Part shown: one piece after another, positions 23,849-35,676 of the stretch
How the letters are laid out: each line of letters starts with the position of its first letter
How positions within the stretch are numbered: position 1 is the first letter of the stretch
Source of the DNA: Rutidosis leptorrhynchoides
Lineage: Eukaryota; Streptophyta; Magnoliopsida; Asterales; Asteraceae
Assembly (NCBI RefSeq): GCF_046630445.1
Contig: NC_092333.1
Location: forward strand, 105,199,501 to 105,263,500
DNA length: 64,000 bases
Direction: 5' to 3'
Program-made: the position numbers and the translations under genes
Notes under the pieces: model-generated
What the model saw: only the letters and a program-made list of their open reading frames with translations
Database searches by the model: none
Told to the model about the DNA's origin: nothing

Positions 23849-24044
23849 TGTCCATACTTAATAGCTTAGTACAGAATCAATTACTACCATCTAAATAATA
23901 CTTAACCATGGAAAATTATTGCATTTCACACTTCACTATTTTACATATGCTTATCTTACATCGAACATTAAGCAAACCACACTAATAATATTATACAAAA
24001 CATTATATGATCCCATGGTTTAATACGGCAGCGCATCGTTTGGT

Positions 24045-24515
24045 CTATTTTCTAGGACGTTTAGGTTCAATGAATCGCCTAACGCTTATCCTAGCTGTCT
24101 GCCTATATTTTGGCTGTGGGACTGAAGAACTGGATGCCGGGATAGAACGAATAGGAATAGCGGGAATAGGGGTGGTAGTGTCTAGTGGAGTTGGTACCAC
24201 ATCATCCTTACTAAACTCGGGATTTGAATTTTCTAATTCATTAGCCTTTCGTTTCTTTCCTAGTTCGAACTTGTCTTTTGTAATTTCCTGTATTTCTTCC
24301 TCGGGTTCACTTTCCTCCTCGGGTTCACTTTCCTCCTCGGGTTCACTTTCCTCCTCGGGTTCACTTTCCGGGTTCTCTATAGTCGGTTCATCCAGAATTT
24401 GTGAGTCTTCCCCAAAGATATTATTTTCGTCATCAGATAGGTTAATGACTGGAACACCATCTGAAGATTCTAGTTCGAAGTCGCTGAATGTGATAACAAG
24501 TTTTGAGCCCGACAT
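24045..24515 (-). CDS. Accessory acidic ORF upstream of gag, element C (156 aa)
   Basis: An intact ORF between the PBS and gag. The N-terminus MSGSKLVITFSDFELESSD is followed by ENNIFGEDSQI. Residues about 50-74 are a Glu-rich repeat (SEPEEESEPEEE) from a 15-bp tandem unit. A Ser/Pro/Thr linker leads to a basic C-terminus (YRQTARISVRRF, EPKRPRK) that looks like a nuclear localisation signal. It is related in layout and end motifs to the element B ORF at 15257-15895. Retention in two diverged elements implies selection in an ancestor. Known Ty3 elements with extra leader ORFs include the Ogre/Tat group; I do not know this one in chromoviruses. Function unknown. Confidence 0.7.
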   Translation of the reverse strand: MSGSKLVITFSDFELESSDGVPVINLSDDENNIFGEDSQILDEPTIENPESEPEEESEPEEESEPEEESEPEEEIQEITKDKFELGKKRKANELENSNPEFSKDDVVPTPLDTTTPIPAIPIRSIPASSSSVPQPKYRQTARISVRRFIEPKRPRK

Positions 24516-24689
24516 CTATCACACAATAACTAACCCATTAGTACTACATAATATTTACATATAAATTTTAACCAACAATGATAAGCAATGGTTTTTAAAT
24601 CAGACCTGGTCAAAGTCCAGACTTACTAATGTATCCTAACGACTTATCAGTTAGACACACTAATGCAAACCTGGTTCGCTAAGACCACC

Positions 24690-24701
24690 GCTCTGATACC
24701 A
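24690..24701 (-). promoter_or_regulatory. Primer binding site of element C (initiator Met tRNA type)
   Basis: TGGTATCAGAGC on the minus strand, two bases from the LTR edge at 24704. Confidence 0.93.
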
Positions 24702-24703
24702 CA

Positions 24704-27611
24704 TGTCATAACCCGTCCTTAACCATAAGAACGAGTTAGATAACGTATGATTTCATTGCGAGGTATTGGCCTCTATATGCGACATTTTTAAAAGAACAAC
24801 TGCATTTATTTTACATTACAAACCATAACTCTTATTTTAATACAAGCTTTAGACAATAAAAAGATGATTATCGTTTAGCGATAATCTTAGACTTACAAAC
24901 TTTACATGTGATGATAACAATACGATTTCTAGCATATTTTACATTACAATTCCTCGGATATGCAGTTTTATTTTTGACACAAATATGCATACTCAAGATC
25001 TTGCTTAAATTCAACATGTCGCAGCGGAAGCTTCTAATTATCACCTGAGAATAGACATGTTTAAAACGTCAACATAAAGTTGGTGAGATATAGGTTTAAT
25101 GCCGGCAGCAATATATATATATATAGACCACAAGATTTCATATATAAACGTTTTAATAAAAATATTCTAAGTGGTTGAGCACTTGGTAACCATACTTAAC
25201 ATTTAATCACGTCGCATATTCCCTTTATTATGAAATCTTACTACACCGTACCAAGTGTAGTCACAAAACGAAGTACTGTGCAACCGTTGAATACTGGTCG
25301 TCCAGTCCGGTTGGGGTTGTCAGGCCCGATAGATCTATCAACAGGATTCGCGTTTACAATACCGCTGTAAATAATAGTTACCAAGCTACAGGGAAGTATG
25401 CCAGTGGTACAACTCAACGTAGAATATATTTTTCAGTTACTTGTGTCCATATCGTAAAGCATAAAATACATGTATTCTCATCCCGAAATATTTAGAGTTT
25501 AAAAGTGGGACTATATACTCACTTTCGTCTTGAAGATATGTAATTTTGACTTGGTCTCCGATTGATATCACGAACCTATCCATATATAATATATCAATAC
25601 CTTTTCTTTTTAAAACAATCGTCACATATATATACTTATTATACTTTTAATACTTTTAATAATTTCTTAGTCCGTAGTTAGCAGTCCGATGTTAGTAATT
25701 CAATTTTAATGGTTCATTTTTAGGTGTTTAATAAACCCCCAATGAAATAAATAAAACCCCCATCGTATATGTATTGGTCGAGATTAATCTTGACCCATGG
25801 TACCGGTGTTGTCAAATGACGTGTTGCGTACATAAAGTACCGGTGTTGTCAAATGACGTGTTGCGTACAATCATGAGATCTTATGATTAATCTTCTCGTA
25901 TTGTTTACGGGTGATCATGAACCATATAAAATTAAATTATGAGTACATATATATAAAATATCATGTTATTTTAGAAAGATGTGATTTTTTTAATTTTCTC
26001 CAATTATTTTCGTAGCTAAACTAGTCTTAGATATCCGATCTCGTTTTGGTCATAGTTTCTTCGTTACAACTCCGTTTTCGTTGGTTCAACTTGCCACTTC
26101 CTTGGATCGAGTCCCTCTTTAAGAATATGAATTGTAAATACCTTAGTTTGTATTCGAAATCACAGGTCATAGGTCAAACTTTAGTGAAACTTATGAAGTT
26201 AATCATTTTTGTTACAAAAATATCATTTAATGACCATTTTTCTAAAAATACTTATACTTTGAATTAAATCATGAAATATTTATGTGTTAACATATTCATA
26301 AGAAATATCATTTTTCCAGAATATAAACCTCCAATTCAAAGTTCAAGATGGTTTTTAATTATCCAACCCAAAACAGCCCCCGGTTACACTCCGACGTCGT
26401 AAATTCAGTTTTTAAGGTGTTCTTTGAAAAACCAAGTTATACCTTGTTAAATTAGCATATATTTATGTTATATTACAGGTTTTTAAGTATTTTAAAAGTT
26501 AAGTGAGAAGGATCTATTTAGTTTGCAAACAAGTTTGAAAACATTCAAACTATGTTCTTGTTGTTAAAATTTTATACCATAAAATAAGATAGCTATATAT
26601 ATATATGAATCGAATAAGGTTATGAACAAAGTTACTACCTCCAGTTACTTGGACAAGATTGCTGTAAAAGAGGAGTAAGAACCTAGAACCAAAAGGGTGA
26701 TGGAATTGGATGAAAGATTGGAAGTAAGTTTGTGTTCTTGAAAAGGATTCTTGAAGTGTTTTTGTAAAGGTTTTCTTATGGTGTTTAAGGCTTGTTTCTA
26801 TGGCTAGATCTTCATGGTTTCTTGCTGAATGATTATGGAGTTTAAGGCTCTTGAGAGTGTGTGTGTTTTTAGCTAAAGATTTGAAGTAAAAGTGAATCAA
26901 AAATGGAGTATAAATGGTGGTGTAAAAGGTGTATAAGTTTGTAATTTTGTGAAAAAATCTTTTAATCATGTGAAATTGTCATACTAGATAACAAAAGTAG
27001 TTACCTTATACATAAGGCATTGAACAAGGGCTGGTTGGTGGTGATTTGATGTGTATATACCAATAGTAAATACGTATAGAGGTTAGGTATGATACGAGTA
27101 CATGTACTCTAGATATACGTATAGAAATCTTGTGAAAAATGGAATGAGAATTCAAATATAGCTATCTTTTGTGAATATACTTATATTGTTTTATGTATTT
27201 AAGTCCTTAAAAGTGATTAAATACATTACTTATACGATATATGTATAAACATTATAGGTCATAAGTATTTATGTCAAATAACGTTACGTATGGTTATCGT
27301 TTTGAAAACTTAGGTTAGTAGTTTCAAAATATACTTGTAACTTATTGTTATTAATACAAAATGAGGTATTAAAACATTCTTAGATCATGTTAAATATGTA
27401 TATATACATATATATACACAAACGTATAATTATCATATGTTATATAGTTCGTGATATCATCGGTCAAACTAGACGGTCAAACGTTGTGTAAAACTCTTTT
27501 CGAAGGCATAAGTCTCAAAAATTTGGATTGCTTATCATGTTGGTAAGGTTTAATTTATGTAAATATTAATCTTATAAGTATAGAACGATCGAAAAAGTGC
27601 GGTTCATTACA
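24704..27611 (-). repeat. 5' LTR of element C, 2908 bp
   Basis: Near-identical partner of 16307-19199. Carries the same TATA box (27054-27059), palindrome (27096-27109) and tandem repeat (25800-25869). Fifteen bases longer, through a 13-bp duplicated segment near 27470 and one extra TA. Confidence 0.97.
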
Positions 27612-30336
27612 TACACACTACCAATACATATTGGTTTACAATATTAATATGTTACAACAAAGTAAATCTTGAATGTAGTTTTAAACAATATTATACAATC
27701 ATGCTGACACCAAATCTTGTCCATATTATAGCATGCAATAGCGGAAGCTCTTAATAATCACCTGAGAATAAACATGCTTTAGACGTCAACAAAAATGTTG
27801 GTGAGTTATAGGTTTAACCTATATATTTATCAAATCGTAATAATAGACCACAAGATTTCATATTTCAATATACATCCCATTCATAGAGATAAAAATCATT
27901 CATATGGCTTGAACACCTGGTAACCGACATTAACAAGATGCATATAAGAATATCCCCTATCATTCCGGGACATCCATCAGACATGATAAAACAACATCGA
28001 AGTACTAAAGCATCCGCTACAACGGATGGGGTTTGTTGGGCCCAATAGATCTATCTTTAGGATTCGCGTCAATTAGTAGACTGGTTTACTAATTCTTAGG
28101 TTACCAAGTAAAAAGAGGCATATTCGGCTTCGATCGTTCAACCATAGAAAGTAGTTTCATGTACTTGTGTCTATTTTGTAAAACATTTATAAAGCTGCAT
28201 GTATTCTCATCCCAAAAATATTAGATTTTAAAAGTGGACTATAACTCACTTTCACAGATTTTTACTTCGTCGGGAAATAAGACTTGGCCACTGGTCGATT
28301 CACGAACCTATAACAAATATGTACATATATATCAAAGTATGTTCAAAATATATTTACAACATTTTTTATTACATTTTAATGATTTGAGTTTATTAAGTCA
28401 GCTGTCCTCGTTAGTAACCTACAACTAGTTGTCCACAGTTAGATGTACAGAAAATAATTCAATATAAATTATCTTGGATCAATCCACGACCCAGTGTATA
28501 CAAGCCTCAGGCTAGATCACAACTCAAAGTATATATATTTTTGGAATCAACCTCAACCCTGTATAGCGAACTCGATCATTACAACATATAGAGTGTCTAT
28601 GGTTGTTCCAAATAATATATATAGATGGGTCGATATGATATGTCAAAACATTGTATACGTATCTATGGTATCTCAAGATTACATAATATATGTTAGAATA
28701 CATTTATAATACAATATAAGTTAGCTAGGATATGATTAGTATAGATTTGTTACAATTTTCACGTAGCTAAAACTAGTAAAAATATCCAATTTTGTTTTAC
28801 CCATAACTTCTTCGTTTTAAATTCATTTTGAGTGATTCAAGTTGCTATGGTTTCATATTAAACTTAAGTTTATGAATCTAAACATAAAAAGTATATGTTT
28901 ATAGTCAAAAATACAGGTTACAAGTCGTTTTTGTAAAGGTAGTCATTTCAGTCGAAAGAACGACGTCTAGATGACCATTTTGGAAAACATACTTCCACTT
29001 TGAGTTTAACCATGATTTTTGGATATAGTTTCATGTTCATAAGAAAAATCATTTTCCCAGAAGAAAAATTTTTAAATCGAAGTTTATCATAGTTTTTAAT
29101 TAACTAACCCAAAACAGCCCGCGGTGTTACTACGACGGCGTATATCCGGTTTTACGGTGTTTTTTGTGTTTTCAGGTTTTAAATCATTAAGTTAGCATAT
29201 CATATATATATAGAACATGTGTCTAGTTGATTTTAAAAGTAAAGTTAGAAGGATTAACTTTGTTTGCGAACAAGTTTAGAATTAACTAAACTATGTTCTA
29301 GTGATTACATGTTCAAATCTTCGAATAAGATAGTTATACATATATGAATCGAATGATGTTATGAACATCATTACTACCTCAAGTTTAGTAGGTAAACCTA
29401 CTGGAAATGATGAAAAAATAACTTGAGCTTCAAAGGATCTTTGATGGCTTGGAAGTTCTTGAAATAGAATCATGACACTAAAACAATTTCAAGTAAGATT
29501 ATTACTCGAATTAAGATAGTTATAGTTATAGAAATTGAATCAAAGCTTGAATATGAATATTACCTTGATTTAGAAAGATAACCTTCTATAAATAACAAAG
29601 GTTTCTTGATCTTAGATGATTGCTTGGAATGGATTAGAAAACTTGGAAGTAAACTAGTAAACTTGGAAGTGTTCTTGATGTGTTCTTGAGTAATTGTTTT
29701 ATGATGATTATAGGTAATAACCAAAGCTTGTATTTGATGATTTTTGCTAAAAAATAGTAACTTAGAAGTTCATGGAAGAGTGTGTGTGTTTTGAGAGAGA
29801 ATTGGGAAGAAAATTGGAAGTGAAATGGAGTAGGTGGTGAGTGGTGAAGGTGAGTGGGGTTAAAAGGAGTTCTATTTTTATTTCCTTGCTCATAAGTCAT
29901 GCTAGTTGTCTAATTGTTGGTTCCACATGTTTGTTGACTATCTAGGGCTGCTAAGAGCTGAATTATTATGTGTATATACCAATAGTATATACGTCTAGGA
30001 GCTGGGTATTGTTCGAGTATGAATACGGTTGCATACGAGTAGAATTGTTGATGAAAATGAATGAGAATTCAATTGTAAGCATTTTTGTTAAGTAGAAGTA
30101 CTTTGATATGTGTCTTGAAGTCTTTCAAAAGTGTACTAATACAACTAAATACACTACATGTATATACATTTTAACTGAGTCGTTAAGTCATCGTTAGTTG
30201 TTACATGTAAGTGTTGTTTTGAAACCTTTAAGTTAACGATCTCATTTAATGTTGTTAACCCATTTTTTATTATATCTAATGAGATGTTAAATTATTACAT
30301 TATCATGATATTATGATGTATAAATATATCTTAATA

Positions 30337-30406
<70 letters not shown>

Positions 30407-30932
30407 TAAAATGTCGTTACAACGATAATCGTTACATATATGCCTCGTTTCAAAATTCTTAAGTTAGTAGTCTTGTTTTACATATGTAGTTCATTGTTAA
30501 CATACTTAATGATATATATAATTATCATTTTATCATGTTAAATATAGTGTAACAATATCTTAATATGATACATATTTATTTAGTAAGACGTTGTAATAAC
30601 GATAATCGTTATATATATCGTTTCGAGTTTCTTAACTTAGTAGTCTCATTTTTATGTATATAACTCATTGTTAATATACTTATGGAGATACTTACTTATC
30701 ATAATCTCATGTTAACTATATGTATATCCATATATAAATCGTCATGTCGTTTTTACAAGTTTTAACGTTCGTGAATCGCCGGTCAACTTGGGTGGTCAAT
30801 TGTCTACATGAAACTCATTTTAGATAATCAAGTCTTAACAAGTTTGATTGCTTAACATGTTGGAAACACTTAATCATGTAAATATCAATTTCATTTAATA
30901 TATATAAACATGGAAAAGTTCGGGTCACTACA
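27612..30932 (-). repeat. 5' LTR of element B, right fragment
   Basis: Begins with the TACAC duplication and continues B's LTR to CACTACA at 30932. The region from 27838 aligns with 6440-9478. It contains a TATA-like box at 29973-29978 and an expanded AT microsatellite (30339-30403). B's own right target copy would be GTTTT (30933-30937), unconfirmed. Small ORFs (28234-28428, 28494-28709, 29634-29900) are LTR sequence. Confidence 0.94.
30339..30403. repeat. Expanded (AT)n microsatellite in LTR B
   Basis: About 65 bp of alternating AT; the equivalent site in B's other LTR (near 8929-8951) has only about 22 bp. Confidence 0.93.
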
Positions 30933-30937
30933 GTTTT

Positions 30938-31911
30938 AATCGGTAATGTCCATGTGTTCGTTCTACCAGCGGGTTTGTTCTTTGTTGGAAAGGTAAATCG
31001 GTGGATGATATTATGTACGGGTGGATCGCTTGGGCGATGAGGGCGATTGGGTCAGGTCGGGCTTAAACAACCCGTGATCTCCTAAACTAAGGAGATGGGT
31101 GTCGTATCCAAAGGGTAGTTCTTGGTCCCAAGCTAGTAACATAAAGGTCGAATTATAGCTCAGCGGTATTTTTGATGTCGAATTGAAAGACTTCATTTGC
31201 TCGTGGGTTAACGAGTGAAGTGCGACGTGATTCGGGTGCACATCTGACGCTATCAAAAGGAGTGTGTAATTAGCAGATCCGGTTGTTATTGTGGGATAAA
31301 GTCAGCTTAAAGTTGGGTGTTGTTTAACGTCTCTTCGAGTAGGAGATTGTTGGAGTGCGAAATTGAGTTAAACAAGTAAACATTGGTGCACCTGAAGGTC
31401 TACCAATATATGAATACTCTTTTTGACTGTTCAACCAAAAAATAAAATTAAAAGTCATGCTATACGATAGTCACATTATTGATTGAATCCCACATTCCAC
31501 ACAACTTCAATTTTGCTTCGATGTGTAATAATTTCATAATTTGAGGTCGAGGTTCTTATTATTATTTTCTCAATTCATCGCAGCTAATAGTGTCTTTGAT
31601 TATCACCAAAAAGTCACCAGGACGTTAAACATCTCCAGGTACCTTGCTGTTCATTTGCTATAATTTAGGGTATCGTATCATAGTTTGTAGAATAGTTGTG
31701 TTACTGTTATTTAATATATTAGGGAATACATATATGAATAGAATTACATAAGTTCAGATTAACATGCATGATATTTCGTTGTTTAACAACAACCGGTTGT
31801 ATGAATTTCTGTTGCATTGTACATCATTGAAGTAAAGGTATGTAATGGATAAAAGTTGAGTTTCTTATCACTTTTTTTTTTTTTTATACATTTGCATAAA
31901 AGTCTGATAGC

Positions 31912-31958
<47 letters not shown>

Positions 31959-32250
31959 TAGGTCTTCATCCAACAATTGCTACGTCGTACGTGTTTTTTA
32001 TGTTCTATGGTAACTCATAAATTTATCATCGCATCTTTCTGCTTCATTTACTTTGTGTTTTCCTGTTTTGAATCTTTTTATTTGTATTCGTTGTTTGTCA
32101 CTGAGTTTTAGTCATCTGACTATTAAAATCCTTAGTTGCAAGTTGACGCGATTTATATGCTATAATGCGATTAAAAAGAATAGAGAATCAGGGCAAATCT
32201 TACGTACACTACATTAGATTTTCATTGTTATTCTTTTAGTTGTCGCATTG
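30938..32250. other. Unassigned AT-rich DNA right of element B
   Basis: No recognisable gene. An 81-codon minus-strand ORF at 31011-31256 (MIASDVHPNHVALHSLTHEQ) has no motif I know and no conserved context, so I do not call it a gene. The stretch holds a T run at 31915-31957 and a shorter one near 31872-31885. This may be older, decayed repeat sequence. Confidence 0.5.
31915..31957. repeat. 43-bp T homopolymer
   Basis: A pure T run. It could be the poly-A tail of a minus-strand retroposon whose body would lie to its right (31958 onward), but I see no diagnostic SINE or LINE sequence there. Confidence 0.9.
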
Positions 32251-32257
32251 CGAACGC

Positions 32258-32298
32258 CTACACTGAAAACCCGACGCAACGCGAGGACTTTCCACTAG
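32258..32298 (+). mobile_element. Possible Helitron 3' end
   Basis: A GC-rich patch (CCCGACGCAACGCGAGG) lies 9 bp before CTAG followed by T. A short GC hairpin about 10 bp before a CTRR end, then T, is the Helitron signature. The stem here is poor and no matching TC start was identified, so this is weak. Confidence 0.25.
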
Positions 32299-32310
32299 TT
32301 AAAACCACTA

Positions 32311-33208
32311 AGATGGCGTTTGGTTCAACTTTTTGAAATCCCAAGATTTGAAATCACATGCGATTTGAAATTCCAATGGATTTTAAATCTCAGGATTTGA
32401 AATCCTATCATGCGTTTGGTTCGGAGATTTGAAATTCCGGGATTTATGAAACGTAAACGAAAAACGTAAAACCTAAAACGTAAACGTAAACGTAAAACGT
32501 AAAACATATTCATAAACATAAAACGTAAAACATAAACGTAAACGTAAAACATAAGCGTAAAACGTAAAACGTACACTAAAACATAAACTTAAATGTAAAA
32601 CGTAAAACATAAATGTAAAACGTACACTAAAATATAAACATAAACGTAAGTACACTAAAACATAAACTTAAAATGTAAAACGTAAAACGTAAAACGCAAA
32701 ACACAAACGTACAATGCAAAATGCAAAACGTAAACATAAAATGTAAACGTTAAACGTAAACCGAAAACGTAAAACTAATAGCGTGAATGTAAAACGTAAA
32801 ACTAATAGCGTAAACGTAAAACGTAAACATAAAACGTAGACGGTAAACGTAAACGTAAAGCGTAAAGCATAAATGTAAAGCGTAAACGTAAAACGTAAAC
32901 GTAAAACGCAAACCGTTAAACGCAAACCGTTAAACGCAAAACGTAAAATGTAAAACTTAAATGTAAAACGTAAACTGTAAACGTAAAACGTAAACATAAA
33001 CGTAAAATGTAAAGCGTAAAAGGTAACGTAAATCCCATGTGCATGAGATTTCAAATCCCTCACATATACAAGGGATTTTAAAATCCCCTGTTCATTGGAT
33101 TTCAAAATCACTACTCATTTGAAATACTTGAACCAAATACGAGATTTTATGAGATTTGAAATGCAAATCCCACGAAATCCCTCGAAATCCCATGAACCAA
33201 AGACACCC
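32311..33208. mobile_element. Foldback/MITE-like element with degenerate inverted ends
   Basis: The left end, GGCGTTTGGTTCAAC, mirrors the right end, whose reverse complement is GGTGTCTTTGGTTCATGG. Both are followed by repeated GATTTGAAATC/GGGATTTC words in inverted orientation. The start resembles Tourist/Harbinger-like ends (GGN-GTTTGGTT). No clear target duplication was found (TAA at left, TGA at right). The centre is filled by the AAACGTA minisatellite. Confidence 0.55.
32447..33030. repeat. AAACGTA-type minisatellite, about 580 bp
   Basis: A dense array of 6-8 bp words such as AAACGTA, AAAACGTA, AAACATA and AAACTTA. It is not the plant telomere repeat. Apparent ORFs rich in Phe, Tyr, Val and Arg (32325-32576, 32473-32655, 32668-33111) are translations of this array. 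Confidence 0.92.
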
Positions 33209-33224
33209 TGAATAGAAATGAGTA

Positions 33225-33540
33225 CTTTTTTTTAGCAAAAAACTGAATTAAAATAGAAAGCAATTTTTCACAAAAAAAGGTGAAAATTGAAGATTACAAA
33301 GATAAGCACGATGGACTTACATTGAATATGTTCACCTGTTAAAACATAAATCGCCATAAAAGGCCATGAAGCCCATTAAAAAACTAAAAAGCAACTCAAC
33401 TACATAGATAGCAATATAATTCAAAACTCTTAACATAAGAAACTTCATTCTCCTAGTCTTCACGTTAGCATCCCTCGTATACCTTTGTATTCGCAAGTCA
33501 ATGAAACAACTTAACTTAACCCCATTCACCACACCGGCCC
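33225..33540 (-). mobile_element. Possible 5'-truncated LINE tail
   Basis: On the minus strand the sequence ends TTTTTTGCTAAAAAAAAGTAC (near 33223-33245), like a plant LINE 3' end with A-run. The 66-codon ORF at 33332-33532 could be a decayed C-terminal or UTR segment. No diagnostic LINE motif is visible, so confidence is low. Confidence 0.3.
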
Positions 33541-33589
33541 ATAGGTGAATGCCCCGTTCGACATTACCTTATATCTAGGGAAGACAATG

Positions 33590-33730
33590 GATCGGATATG
33601 GATCGGGTGATGCCATATCCATATCCATTTAATCTTTATTCATCCATATCCATATCCATTTAATTTCCGGTCATTCATCCATATCCATATCCAATAGATT
33701 AAGCGGGTTAATGAATATCCATTAGATATT
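33590..33730. repeat. CCATATCCATATCC interspersed repeats
   Basis: Several copies of CCATATCCATATCCA and the inverse GGATATGGATCGG follow a TAGGGAAGACAATGG start. The style matches the subterminal repeats of hAT MITEs, but no second end is seen. The remaining DNA to 34050 is AT-rich and featureless. Confidence 0.45.
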
Positions 33731-35668
33731 CAATATTGTTATATTATTTCATAATATGCTATGAAAACAAAAACGTAGTATAGCAAAAATAAATATAGCA
33801 TGCCATAATTAAAGTCTATCCACAAGAAAGTGTAATCTTCGTCGAAGATAGAACACAATTTATTAAATTTACTATTAAACAAAGATTATGAAAATTTAAT
33901 ATGTAATTTGTATGTTTATTCTGTTAGATATATGTGTGTTTTATTATAAAATATTATAGTAATTTGACTATAAGGTTCAAAGCAAAATGTAAATTTAACG
34001 GTAAATGGATTAGTAATAGTAAATACGTAAGCATATATCTATATTTATGTATTACTTTTTTTTTTGAAAAGGCAAAATATATTAAATTCACAAAAGTTTT
34101 ACAAACAACATGGGGCATAAACAGCCCATTTATCTACAAACAGGATGGGGCAAAAACAACCCATCTATCTACACAAATGAGACTCCGCAGTATACAAAAT
34201 AGGACATTTTGTTGCTAAGATAGAAACCAAATGACCCAAACTCAAAATAATAGAGAACTCGGATTATGCAATCAATCGTGCCCAACAATATTCTTCGACT
34301 TGCATCTTTTCCCGACACATTCGTAACTCAAAATTTGGATTTCACTTAAAGCAACCGGCGGGTTCCAACATTTTTTTTTGAAAACTTTTTGGTTTCGATT
34401 CTTCCAAATAAGATACCCACGCGTCCATTCCACCACTTACCATATCTTCGCACCCGTTTTTGACATCACAATTTGCATTCCCATTGAAAATATCATTTAT
34501 ACTCCAATTTGACAAACCACCAAAACCTCACCAATCGAAAACCTTTGACCAAATATCATTTGCAAGAGGACATAGGACAAGAGAGTGATCGATCGATCAA
34601 TCCCGCCATCGTATATAGGGCAACGGATGGAGTGTAAATCGATATCTCGCTTATCCAATTCCTCTAAAAGCGTAATGCGCCTACGTCTCGCTCTCCATAC
34701 AAAAACTTCCACTTTTTTGGAACAAAATTATTTCGTAAAGTTTCGTTACAAATATCATTAACATTAATAGTTCTAGAATTAATAATCCCCGTAAGTTCTT
34801 TTGTTGAGAAAACTCCTTTTGAAGACAATTTCCAAACCCATGAATCTGCACTGTTTCCGCACCCCTGAAATTGAACCAGCAAGTTGTTTAGCGGCTCCAA
34901 TTCGCTGATACTTCTGCCCCGAGGTTCTTGAACCCATGATCCAAAAATGCTGTAATTTTCACCATCTCGAACCAATCTTTTGCTGACTTTTGCATTTGAA
35001 CAAGAATCCAATCTAGCCACCAATTAGCCACGAATCATTCCAAAATGATGTGGAACATCCGTCGCCAATCTTCTTGATAAAAGAGTTCCTGAAATTAATA
35101 CCAAGAGAATCTATGCATTCTCCAACCTTCACAATATTTAGCAAGTAGTATTACAAGAAGAATGATTATAAAAAGACCCACACCCATATATACTTGTCAT
35201 AACTTTGACCCACAAGGAGTTGGTTTCGGTCATTAACCTCCACCACCACCTGCCAATCAAAGCTAAATTTTTATTTTTTAAAGAACCCAAATTTAGTTCA
35301 CCTTCCTAGAAAGGATTGATAACCTCATCCCAATTAACCGACGCAATTTTTGACTCGATTCCCGACCCGCCCCCCAAAAAAATGACCTTCTTACACTCTT
35401 AAGTTGTTTTAACATACATGGCGGAGCACGGAAGAGCGAGAAGTAGTACAACAGTAAACTATTTAAAATGGAATTAACGAGAGTCAAAGGACCACCAAAT
35501 GACACCGAACACGCTTTCCAATCCTACAACCTTTTCTCGCATTTCTCAATGACCGGTTTCCAACTATCATACTTATTCATATTAGCACTAATCGAAAGCC
35601 CAAGATACTTAAAGGGGAAGCACCCGACATTGCATCCTAATAATGATGCCATGGTTTCAACGATATTA

Positions 35669-35676
35669 CTCTCTAC
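35669..35676. repeat. Left 8-bp target duplication of hAT MITE (CTCTCTAC)
   Basis: CTCTCTAC here is repeated exactly at 36304-36311. Eight-bp duplications are diagnostic of hAT transposition. Confidence 0.95.

Larger units (their letters stand above)
16307..27611 (-). mobile_element. Complete Ty3/gypsy chromovirus-like retrotransposon C, 11.3 kb
   Basis: Order on the minus strand: 5' LTR 24704-27611, PBS, acidic ORF, internal polypurine copy, gag-pol, 3' polypurine tract, 3' LTR 16307-19199. It is flanked by TACAC duplications inside B's 5' LTR. The LTRs are near identical, differing by a few substitutions, a 13-bp duplicated segment (around 27467-27490) and a short TA difference, so insertion was recent. 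Only one coding lesion is seen (a 1-bp deletion near 20346). The chromodomain-like integrase tail places it in the Tekay/Del-like chromoviruses. Element B is a diverged relative. Confidence 0.97.

Noticed and set aside
16307..27611. Possible assembly duplication (2.9-kb blocks repeated)
   Set aside because: The blocks are LTRs, with PBS and polypurine tract in the right places and TACAC duplications outside.
31011..31256. 81-codon minus-strand ORF
   Set aside because: Short, no recognised motif, in unassigned repeat-like DNA.
32447..33030. Interstitial telomere repeat
   Set aside because: The unit is AAACGTA-like, not TTTAGGG.
32325..33111. Minus-strand ORFs rich in Phe, Tyr, Val and Arg
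   Set aside because: They are direct translations of the AAACGTA minisatellite and have no independent support.
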